19,966 bases of DNA from Cenarchaeum sp. SB0662_bin_33 (GTDB taxonomy: Archaea; Thermoproteota; Nitrososphaeria; Nitrososphaerales; Nitrosopumilaceae): contig VXON01000041.1 of NCBI GenBank assembly GCA_009840065.1, positions 1-19,966 of the forward strand. Direction: 5' to 3'. A program made the position numbers and the translations under genes. How positions within the stretch are numbered: position 1 is the first letter of the stretch; each line of letters begins with the position of its first letter. The notes beneath the pieces are model-generated. The model searched no databases, had not been told where the DNA came from, and saw only the letters and a list, made by a program, of their open reading frames with translations. This document shows positions 14,403 to 19,966 of the stretch, in pieces.

Positions 14403-16094
14403 TCAGTTTACATTGCAGCCGTCAGTTTCGACGGTCTCATAGTCAATCTGTAACACTATTGAGGCTTTATCAATTATATCACCAGTTATTTCCAAGTTCT
14501 TACCAGAGAATTCAAATGGTAAACTAGACTCGTCTTTTATGACAGGCTTGTTATCTTCAAAGGTAAACTCAGCCTTTGTGTCATCATCGACCTTCATCTC
14601 CATAGTAACAAAGTTGTTAAGACCATCAGCTCCGGTAAGAGAACCTGTGATACTTGTAATCGTTGTTAGCTGAAGATCACAATCCAAGATTTTTTCATAA
14701 TCTCGCGTAATCCCCGTACCGTCTTCCGCCTTGGCAACTATAGTTATTGTGCTTGACTTATCAGCAGCTACGGTTGTACTAGGTAGAATCTTACATTCAG
14801 GCTCCTCGTCTGCCGAAAAGTAGTTCACAGTTACAGTATAGGCTTTAATGCTAGATATATCTGATTTAGTAGCGTTTGCATGACTTTCTGCATCTGTGCC
14901 ATTTAGATTAGCAAGGCCGACTAAAGCAACACCATCATCACCCTCAGTAAAGTTAATAGCAATATAGGAATTCTTTTTTGTTAACACAATATACTCTAAT
15001 AGTCCAGGATAACCCGTTTCATCTCCATTCGTCGTAACTTCACGATATGTATTAGGATCAACTACACTAGATTTGAATTGAAGAGGACTACCTGCTTTTA
15101 GTTCCAAAAGGTTAAGGGTGGCATCAACATCGTATACATTTATACGGTCATTACTATCAGCATCAACACCGAAAACGAATTTTGAATCAAACAGAGTCTG
15201 ACCACCAACAGTCAAAGATGTAGTCTGCTTTTCATCGTCAGCGGCTGCTGCGTTATCACTATCATATATTGGATGTACATTTGAAGTTTTTGTTCCGTCT
15301 TCGCTATACTCGAAATCAACTTCTTCTTGTGTGCCTAGATTAGATGTTGCTGTTTCTACAAAGACATCAGACTCACAGACAAACATAAAGTCTGCAGTGT
15401 ACTCTCCACTTTTGTCACCTTCACCACGGGGGACGGTAGACAAGCCCCGAGTATACCAAGATAGCAAAACATCTTCTTCTGTGGAACCTTTATGTAAATC
15501 GGTAGGGGGGAGACCAACTCTCTGCTGAACGGACTCTTGTACCATACCCAATTCATTCTGGATTTCACTTACATCATCCTGAAGTGTTGTGATGCTGTTA
15601 GTGAATTGGCCAATCTGTGCATCTAGGGCATCAAGCTTATCAGATATGGTATCAAAGGAGGTATCTGCATCATCAACCATCATATCCACCGTACTTTGAA
15701 TATCGGGCAAAATTTGGGCAAAATTATCATAGTTCGCCTGGGCCTCTACAGTGTTTGCTGCATCGGTTGCTGCAAATTCATCGAACTTTGACTCAAAGGC
15801 AGCAATCTTGGAGTCTACCGATGTAACATCATCAGAGACACTAGACACCATATCAGATACACTAGACAACTCACCTGATAGGGCATCTATTACACTTAGG
15901 ATTGGTGTAAAGTTGCTATCAAAATTTGACCACAAATCAATAAGGTTAGACACCATTGTATTTGTGTCCTCCGTAGTATCAGTAACTGTAATAAGTCTCT
16001 CAGTATTAGTTTGCGCAAAGGCATCATTAATCGTCATTGCTCCTGCCACCATTACTATAGATAACAGAAGTGCATGGAATGTTTTTTCTTTCAT
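14403..16094 (-). CDS. Secreted coiled-coil surface protein
   Basis: A 563-aa exported protein. The signal peptide is MKEKTFHALLLSIVMVAGAM plus a short stretch ending AFA, with cleavage likely before QTN. Residues 30-200 are Ser/Asp-rich heptad-like helices (VSDMVSSVSDDVTSVDSKI, TLQDDVSEIQNELG) that should form a long coiled coil; the rest (about 210-563) is acidic, Thr-rich and beta-like, ending in a Cys near the C-terminus. No C-terminal transmembrane helix or lipobox is seen. Domain layout suggests a cell-surface or S-layer-associated protein, but no family is recognised. The ATG at 16094 is preferred over an in-frame GTG at 16103 because of the signal peptide and the TATA box. Transcribed alone. 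Confidence 0.75.
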   Translation of the reverse strand: MKEKTFHALLLSIVMVAGAMTINDAFAQTNTERLITVTDTTEDTNTMVSNLIDLWSNFDSNFTPILSVIDALSGELSSVSDMVSSVSDDVTSVDSKIAAFESKFDEFAATDAANTVEAQANYDNFAQILPDIQSTVDMMVDDADTSFDTISDKLDALDAQIGQFTNSITTLQDDVSEIQNELGMVQESVQQRVGLPPTDLHKGSTEEDVLLSWYTRGLSTVPRGEGDKSGEYTADFMFVCESDVFVETATSNLGTQEEVDFEYSEDGTKTSNVHPIYDSDNAAAADDEKQTTSLTVGGQTLFDSKFVFGVDADSNDRINVYDVDATLNLLELKAGSPLQFKSSVVDPNTYREVTTNGDETGYPGLLEYIVLTKKNSYIAINFTEGDDGVALVGLANLNGTDAESHANATKSDISSIKAYTVTVNYFSADEEPECKILPSTTVAADKSSTITIVAKAEDGTGITRDYEKILDCDLQLTTITSITGSLTGADGLNNFVTMEMKVDDDTKAEFTFEDNKPVIKDESSLPFEFSGKNLEITGDIIDKASIVLQIDYETVETDGCNVN

Positions 16095-16109
16095 TTTAAT
16101 CACATAGCC

Positions 16110-16126
16110 TATATAATTTATATAAA
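16110..16126 (-). promoter_or_regulatory. TATA box of the surface-protein gene
   Basis: TTTATATAAATTATATA on the minus strand; its distal half is centred about 28 bases before the ATG at 16094. An unusually strong AT box, fitting a highly expressed surface protein. Confidence 0.5.
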
Positions 16127-16262
16127 CATAATGGATCTAAGTGGCATGATAAGTTATTGATCAGTGCATCACCATATCAATAATACTATGGGCACCAGTT
16201 TTACAGAATGCAGATACGGTGGCATTGTTTTATATATTATTCACGTGGTTATGTATATATAA

Positions 16263-17090
16263 TCAGGTGTTACTAGAGAGCCGCCAAGCTTCAATCCCTT
16301 CCGATATGCTGCCCAGTACGGATAGGTCATCCATTGCAGCACTGCCCACCTGCACGGCCACGGCTCCGGCCAAAACAAACTCTGCAGCATCGCGCCATGA
16401 GGATACACCACCACAGCCCATTATGGGCACATCATACAGTTTGGATAGTTTGTTTACAGTGTTTATGGCAATATTTTTGATAGGAGGTCCCGAGAGTCCC
16501 CCCTGAACATTACTTATTAGTGGCTTGCGGGTCTTGATGTTTATACCCATGGCAGGTATTGTGTTTATGGCGGTTATACCATCAATGCCTGCCCTTATGA
16601 ATACATCTACGGACTTGTACATTGTATGTGAAATCTTTGCAAATATCGGTAGATCAGTAGCCGACTTTGCCGCACCTATTATGTCAGCGGCAAGGAGAGG
16701 GACATCACCAATAAAATCATCAACGCATGGACATGATAGATTAATCTCAAAGGCGGCCACACCATCAAACATACCAATCATCGATGTATAGTCAGATGGA
16801 TCACTCCCGGCCAGACTTACTATGACCGGATATGTAGGTGTACCCAATTGTCTGGCAAACTCTTTAGCCCCAACATTTCCTAATCCTATGGCGTTAATCC
16901 AGCCATTATCTAGTTTTACAAATCGTGGTTCTGGATATCCCTGACGTGGTTGTATTGTAACAGACTTTGTCACAACGGCACCAGCGCCAGCATCATAGGC
17001 AGCCTTTAGTTTTTCAGGCGTATCCCCCTGTAGGCCGGATGCTAGTATTACGGGGTTGCGCAGGTCCAATGGGCCAAGACGAGTCATCAT
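16263..17090 (-). CDS. pyrD: Dihydroorotate dehydrogenase, class 1
   Basis: A 275-aa FMN enzyme oxidising dihydroorotate to orotate in pyrimidine synthesis. The (beta/alpha)8 fold begins with TRLGPLDLRNPVILASG; motifs are KSVT (42-45), NAIGLGNVG (66-74), FEINLSCPCVDD around the catalytic Cys (near 130), INTIPAMGINIKTRKP and NVQGGLSGPPIKNIAI, then GCGGVSSWRDAAEFVLAGA for FMN phosphate. Sequence and size are closest to class 1B (NAD-linked), but no pyrK was seen in this window. Two ATGs lie in tandem (17090 and 17087). A good Shine-Dalgarno sequence precedes the first. The gene borders the mobile-element mosaic. Confidence 0.92.
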   Translation of the reverse strand: MMTRLGPLDLRNPVILASGLQGDTPEKLKAAYDAGAGAVVTKSVTIQPRQGYPEPRFVKLDNGWINAIGLGNVGAKEFARQLGTPTYPVIVSLAGSDPSDYTSMIGMFDGVAAFEINLSCPCVDDFIGDVPLLAADIIGAAKSATDLPIFAKISHTMYKSVDVFIRAGIDGITAINTIPAMGINIKTRKPLISNVQGGLSGPPIKNIAINTVNKLSKLYDVPIMGCGGVSSWRDAAEFVLAGAVAVQVGSAAMDDLSVLGSISEGIEAWRLSSNT

Positions 17091-17098
17091 TTTGTGTT

Positions 17099-17105
17099 TC
17101 CTCCT
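17099..17105 (-). promoter_or_regulatory. Shine-Dalgarno sequence of pyrD
   Basis: AGGAGGA, 8 bases before the ATG at 17090. The clearest such site in the window; most other first genes appear leaderless. It implies a leadered pyrD mRNA and fixes the start. Confidence 0.7.
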
Positions 17106-17167
17106 AGTATGAAGCTCAATCTATAAGGTAGGATAAGCATGCACTATATAGGCTCTCTTGAAAATGT

Positions 17168-17258
17168 GGGGTTGGTGCGTAATTCTCCACTATCCATCAG
17201 GACCAGTCCTGCCAAGTTTTTAGCAGGGACTTGTGCGCAAGTCCCACTAGCAGGCTAT
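17168..17258 (+). repeat. R1 palindrome-rich repeat, copy B (truncated)
   Basis: Begins GGGGTTGGTGCG like the other copies and carries the near-palindrome GGGACTTGTGCGCAAGTCCC. It breaks off at CAGGCTAT, where R2 copy 1 begins, and so lacks the CCCATC/GATGGG hairpin end seen in copy C. Confidence 0.85.
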
Positions 17259-17414
17259 AGCGGCGTGCATAAGTTTATGCAGTACTAAAATCGCCCATAC
17301 GCACTACTGAGGTTGCATGTGTCTCATTTTGAGAAGGATACGAGTTATGTCTGTGCTGCAAGATAGAATCACGTATGTGGATGTAACAATATTGGCCTGT
17401 ATACATCAGTAGTT
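17256..17414 (+). repeat. R2 repeat, copy 1
   Basis: About 159 bases from TATAGCGGCG to CATCAGTAGTT, nearly identical to copy 2 (17812-17971) in the same orientation. Near its left end it has the hairpin TGCATA-AGTT-TATGCA, followed by CAGTACTAAAATCGCCCATA. Non-coding by itself. Confidence 0.85.
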
Positions 17415-17504
17415 CAAAAAGTGAATGCTAACAAATGAGTTTTTGATAAGTCAAAATTGGTTGAAAAAATTTATGTAATTAATCAACTTTTTTAAAGAAC
17501 GCGC

Positions 17505-17515
17505 ATAAATATTAA
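17505..17515 (+). promoter_or_regulatory. TATA box of the transposase fragment
   Basis: CATAAATATTA about 22-28 bases before the ATG at 17533; suggests the insertion element's own promoter is preserved. Confidence 0.4.
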
Positions 17516-17532
17516 GTGCGTGTTGTTCAGGT

Positions 17533-17844
17533 ATGGTTTACAACAAACCAAAAACAGAACACGCACTACAACTATCCATACCAAAGGACGTATTTAACCG
17601 CCTTTATGACCGAATGAAAGATGATCTGCCGCCGTCATTTTATGCAGGCTCTAACGCAAAATTCACAGAGGAGAACATAATACAGTTCTTGATGATAATG
17701 TGTGCCGAGGGCACTAGTCATGAAGGGGCATCCAACCTGCTCCGGGACAAAATAGACTGCGCCAAGGTTCCCATCGGGGCATGCCTGCTGAAAAGAGTTG
17801 GAGGTTCTAGTTATAGCGGCGTGCATAAGTTTATGCAGTACTAA
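17533..17844 (+). pseudogene. N-terminal fragment of a probable DDE transposase
   Basis: The frame gives 103 aa; about 93 are native. It runs from MVYNKPKTEHALQLSIPKDV through FTEENIIQFLMIMCAEGTSH to EGASNLLRDKIDCAKVPIG. This arrangement (helical N-terminus, EGTSxEGASNLLRDKID, then a region where relatives have PSGDTxL) resembles the N-terminal domain of archaeal DDE transposases; the family is not certain. At 17812 the frame runs into R2 copy 2, which supplies the last 11 or so codons and the stop (YSGVHKFMQY). The catalytic domain is absent from the window, so it cannot transpose. Confidence 0.6.
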
Positions 17845-17971
17845 AATCGCCCATACACACTACTGAGATTGCATGTGTCTCATTTTTGGAGAAGGATGCG
17901 AGTTATGTCTGTGCTACAAGATAGAATCACGTATGCGAATGTAACAATATTGGCCTGTATGCATAGTAGTT
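17812..17971 (+). repeat. R2 repeat, copy 2
   Basis: About 160 bases, direct repeat of 17256-17414 with roughly ten differences. Its left end TATAGCGGCG interrupts the transposase reading frame. Confidence 0.85.
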
Positions 17972-18003
17972 ATTTTAGGGTCGCGGGAGTGTGCGGCAAC
18001 AAC

Positions 18004-18028
18004 GAAAGTGTTTTGCTTTTTGAAGTTG
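18004..18028 (+). repeat. R3 end sequence
   Basis: GAAAGTGTTTTGCTTTTTGA, then AGTTG; matches the terminal inverted repeat of the MITE at 3883-4030. About 24 bases on lies TGTAAAAAGCAGG, which could pair with GCTTTTT as a hairpin. Confidence 0.75.
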
Positions 18029-18094
18029 CCTACTTGGTTGGGGCAGTATAATGTAAAAAGCAGGATATGTAGTTCAGACACACATCAAAAATCC

Positions 18095-18464
18095 ATGCGC
18101 CAACTTACCGATTGGTATGATTATGTGGGCTGGCCATCTAGCATATCCGTCAGACCAGCCGTACGTCAGGTGATTTTTCGGTAGAAACTCTCGTTCCGCA
18201 CCCTAGCGGTGATGGTCCTTGTGACACTGGCATTTACACTCGCACCACTTTTTCCCTTCAGATATACCGGGGTTGGTGCGTAATTCTCCACTATTCATCA
18301 GGACCAGTCCTGCCAAGTTTTTAGCAGGGACTTGTGCACAAGTCCCACTGGCAGGCTATCCCATCGCTGATGGGTAGTGCTATGGCGTACACCGCCTCCG
18401 GCGGGGCTCCATACGAGGGTATCGATATGCCTAGGCGGTTGGCCCACCGGAACCGGTTATATTC
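18095..18464 (+). pseudogene. Broken membrane-protein gene split by R1 copy C
   Basis: Frame from ATG 18095 reads MRQLTDWYDYVGWPSSISV and RPAVRQVIFR, meets TAG at 18182, then continues in the same frame KLSFRTLAVMVLVTLAFTLA, PLFPFRYT, with a clear hydrophobic helix. At 18269 R1 copy C begins and its TAA ends the frame. Right after the R1 copy (from 18386) a matching continuation, YTASGGAPYEGIDMPRRLAH, is open up to the next R3 end. FRYT on the left and AYTA on the right suggest a duplicated target of about TAYACC. Family unknown; single transmembrane helix. Reading both halves as one gene is inference. Confidence 0.4.
18269..18381 (+). repeat. R1 palindrome-rich repeat, copy C (most complete)
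   Basis: 113 bases from GGGGTTGGTGCG to GATGGGTAGTGCT. It contains CAGGACCAGTCCTG (18299-18312), a perfect 20-base palindrome GGGACTTGTGCACAAGTCCC (18327-18346), an outer CCTGCCA/TGGCAGG stem and a CCCATC/GATGGG hairpin. No coding capacity. The nested palindromes recall the ends of non-autonomous IS200/IS605-type elements, but no relative was identified. Confidence 0.85.
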
Positions 18465-18489
18465 GAAAGTGTTTTGCTTTTTGAAGTTG
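18465..18489 (+). repeat. R3 end sequence
   Basis: Same 25 bases as 18004-18028, again followed by GGTTGG and TGTAAAAAGCAG at similar spacing, so the two share a longer diverged unit of about 55 bases. Confidence 0.75.
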
Positions 18490-18574
18490 GGCGCTCGGTT
18501 GGATACATCTGTAAAAAGCAGTCTTTTGTTTGGGGAAATATGCGCTACCTAGCCAAGTACAGTGTGCGAAATTA

Positions 18575-18618
18575 GGGGTTGGATCTCAAGGTACATAAAG
18601 GGGAAGTGCACAAGTCCC
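18575..18618 (+). repeat. Degenerate R1 fragment
   Basis: Starts GGGGTTGG and ends in GGGGAAGTGCACAAGTCCC, a worn version of the R1 central palindrome; the part between is deleted and unlike R1. Confidence 0.45.
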
Positions 18619-18636
18619 TTCGATCTAACCAAATGA

Positions 18637-18661
18637 GCAAATGTTTTGCTTTTTGAAGTTG
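18637..18661 (+). repeat. R3 end sequence
   Basis: TGTTTTGCTTTTTGAAGTTG (18642-18661) is identical to the other R3 ends; bases before it differ. It is followed after 5 bases by the inverted partial R2. Confidence 0.7.
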
Positions 18662-18666
18662 AGTAT

Positions 18667-18713
18667 GCGTATGGGCGATTTTAGTACTGCATAAACTTAT
18701 GCACGTCACTATA
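18667..18713 (-). repeat. R2 repeat, partial copy 3 (inverted)
   Basis: Reverse complement of the first 47 bases of R2, with 2 mismatches, including the TGCATA/TATGCA hairpin and the TATAG terminus. It ends 2 bases from the stop of the TFB-like gene. Confidence 0.8.
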
Positions 18714-18715
18714 CA

Positions 18716-19258
18716 TCATATCTTTCTCTCCTTTAATCCGCCGGTACTAGTTACATACCGGCGCATTGCATCAGGCTGGACACCAACTGCACCAGATACA
18801 CTAGGTATGTTGACCTGATGGTTTGCTCTGCGCGCAGATAGTAGTACCGCTATGGCCGCCTGCATCGCCGGCCCAAGGTCCGTATATCTCTTGCTCAACT
18901 GATATGTAGTGTTGTCGGGTAGGTTTAAGCGTTTGAATCCCCGCTGCACAAACACATGTGGGTCCTGCTTTGGGTGCGGCCCCAACTTATTCATTATCTT
19001 TTCTACGACGGTCTTTGGTGTGCCGCAGCAGTCTGCGACCTCCCGCATTGTTATTGGTTTATTGTTGCGTCTAACCCACACATATATCGAGGTGGTCAGT
19101 ACCGCCGGCACGGTACGGCCTCTCAGTATACCCGACTGTATAGCCTCCCTGTATACGTCCATTACACCATCTATATCAGAGATGTTAAGTGCGTTGCACC
19201 ACTCTTCTGCCAACTCTCTGTCCTGTTTGATGAATCTCTCTTCTCGCATATCATACAC
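18716..19258 (-). CDS. TFB-like cyclin-fold protein without zinc ribbon
   Basis: A 180-aa protein (177 from ATG at 19249; the first codon at 19258 is GTG). It matches the core of archaeal transcription factor B: cyclin repeat 1 (about 20-95, VYREAIQSGILRGRTVPAVL, then EVADCCGTPKTVVEKIMNKLG) and repeat 2 (about 125-175, GPAMQAAIAVLLSARR and the helix-turn-helix region). These repeats bind TBP and the BRE. The N-terminal zinc ribbon and B-finger, which recruit RNA polymerase, are absent, so it may act as a regulator or competitor rather than a general factor. The gene upstream ends 26 bases before the start, so an operon is likely; the 3' end abuts the repeat mosaic. Confidence 0.75.
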   Translation of the reverse strand: MYDMREERFIKQDRELAEEWCNALNISDIDGVMDVYREAIQSGILRGRTVPAVLTTSIYVWVRRNNKPITMREVADCCGTPKTVVEKIMNKLGPHPKQDPHVFVQRGFKRLNLPDNTTYQLSKRYTDLGPAMQAAIAVLLSARRANHQVNIPSVSGAVGVQPDAMRRYVTSTGGLKERKI

Positions 19259-19284
19259 AGATATACGGCATGGTAAAAGGATGC

Positions 19285-19869
19285 CTAGTCTGTATATACA
19301 GATACACCTGCATCATTTGAGAGGCTGGTCTGGGCTGCATTACCAAACTCTACTACAAGTGCTCCGGTCGAGTCTAGAACAAGTGGTCGTGGTGTTGTAA
19401 TACGCACCTCTAGTACTGCACCGGCGCCATCTGATAACAGGAGCCCATTCGTATAACCATTAATTCTCTGGTGTATCAGTATATCACATGCTCCTGTAAT
19501 GCTAGTGGTCACTACATTCCATGTGGTGCACCCAGGCGGTAATGTCCAACCGGTGGCTGTATATGTTAGACTGGCATAGTCAGGGGTTAGGGGTGATACC
19601 AACTCTATATGTCCATCCCCAAGTATGAGCTCGGATACTGCCAGACGGTCCATACCTGCGCCCAGTACATGCTTGAAGTTTGCCCTCACATCTATTGTGT
19701 TATCCCTCTGTATTGCAGAGACGGTGAGCAGCTCACCCTCAACTACATCTAGATACTCTACTACACGGTCATACAGACCCGTACCGTATAACAGTCCCAT
19801 TGTAGTGGTGCCGGCCAGCAACAACAGTGTAGCAAGGAGGCCGCTGAGTGCAGGTAGTCTAGTGGTCAT
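19285..19869 (-). CDS. Exported or membrane-anchored protein, function unknown
   Basis: A 194-aa protein with one N-terminal hydrophobic helix (ALSGLLATLLLLAGTTTMGLLY, about 7-28), followed by a beta-rich Thr/Ser/Gly-rich extracellular region with two cysteines (CTTW and GACDI) that could form a disulfide. The layout recalls archaeal pilin-like or archaellin-accessory proteins (FlaF/FlaG style), but no class III signal peptidase site is clear. No family recognised. The start ATG at 19869 is the first in frame; a TATA-like CTATACACC lies nearer than usual. The TFB-like gene follows downstream on the same strand. Confidence 0.65.
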   Translation of the reverse strand: MTTRLPALSGLLATLLLLAGTTTMGLLYGTGLYDRVVEYLDVVEGELLTVSAIQRDNTIDVRANFKHVLGAGMDRLAVSELILGDGHIELVSPLTPDYASLTYTATGWTLPPGCTTWNVVTTSITGACDILIHQRINGYTNGLLLSDGAGAVLEVRITTPRPLVLDSTGALVVEFGNAAQTSLSNDAGVSVYTD

Positions 19870-19966
19870 TATACTGTATGGTGTATAGCAGAGACGTTTT
19901 TGGGTTATTATATTCAGTAGATGGAAATGTGCGCATGGGGTGCGTCCAGATGTGATGAAATTACAT

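Larger units (their letters stand above)
17091..18715. other. Mosaic of repeats and gene fragments
   Basis: About 1.6 kb with no intact gene. Order: R1 copy B, R2 copy 1, transposase fragment, R2 copy 2, an R3 end, split membrane-protein fragment with R1 copy C inside, a second R3 end, a degenerate R1 fragment, a third R3 end and an inverted partial R2. It ends exactly at the stop of the TFB-like gene. Looks like repeated insertion and recombination at one site. Confidence 0.75.

Noticed and set aside
17256..17971. Possible CRISPR array
   Set aside because: The repeats are about 160 bp, only two and a partial copy exist, and spacing is irregular; no short regular repeats or cas genes.
18909..19400. 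163-codon plus-strand frame across the TFB-like gene
   Set aside because: The minus strand encodes recognisable cyclin repeats; the plus frame resembles nothing and spans two minus-strand genes.

Overview
The window looks like a piece of an ammonia-oxidising-archaeon-type chromosome (Thaumarchaeota/Nitrososphaerota, probably Nitrosopumilales). The evidence is gene content: RadA, a Cdc48/VAT AAA ATPase, aEF-1beta beside a small zinc-ribbon protein, a TFB-like cyclin-fold protein, an archaeal Dps-like ferritin, and an NAD kinase fused to a winged helix. Archaeal TATA boxes sit about 26 bases before many start codons, implying leaderless mRNAs. Genus was not determined; base composition is moderate and Ile is often ATA, Arg often AGG/AGA.

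Layout. 1-105: reverse copy of a palindrome-rich repeat (R1), then a Dps-like ferritin (152-736, TTG start). 820-3734 (minus): a tightly packed operon of zinc-ribbon protein, aEF-1beta, Cdc48 and a winged-helix protein. 3735-4351: AT-rich gap with a 148-bp MITE-like element (24-bp terminal inverted repeats) and a possible gene remnant. 4352-5383: radA, convergent with a 62-aa Cys/His protein. 5584-6488: gene-poor, holding a decayed IS transposase. 6489-8552: operon of zinc-ribbon protein, PfkB-fold protein lacking the catalytic Asp, and NAD kinase-wHTH fusion; it meets CTP synthase (pyrG) tail to tail with a 4-bp overlap. 10164-10403 and 10596-10769: two small membrane proteins; then tRNA-Thr(CGU). 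11190-13362: hexose-phosphate mutase (GlmM-like) and thiL, overlapping. 13500-17090 (minus): VOC protein, 59-aa Fe-S protein, a secreted coiled-coil surface protein, and pyrD.

17091-18715 is a mosaic of mobile-element debris: three repeat families (R1, R2, R3), the N-terminal piece of a probable DDE transposase, and a membrane-protein gene apparently split by an R1 copy. Beyond it lie a TFB-like protein without a zinc ribbon and a single-pass exported protein (minus strand, probably co-transcribed).

The core genes are housekeeping: pyrimidine synthesis (pyrD, pyrG), cofactors (nadK, thiL), sugar phosphates (glmM), recombination (radA), proteolysis/unfolding (cdc48) and translation (aEF-1beta). 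The less ordinary content is the three-family repeat mosaic, the PfkB protein without its catalytic base, and the truncated TFB beside the mosaic. I saw no CRISPR array, rRNA or phage module.
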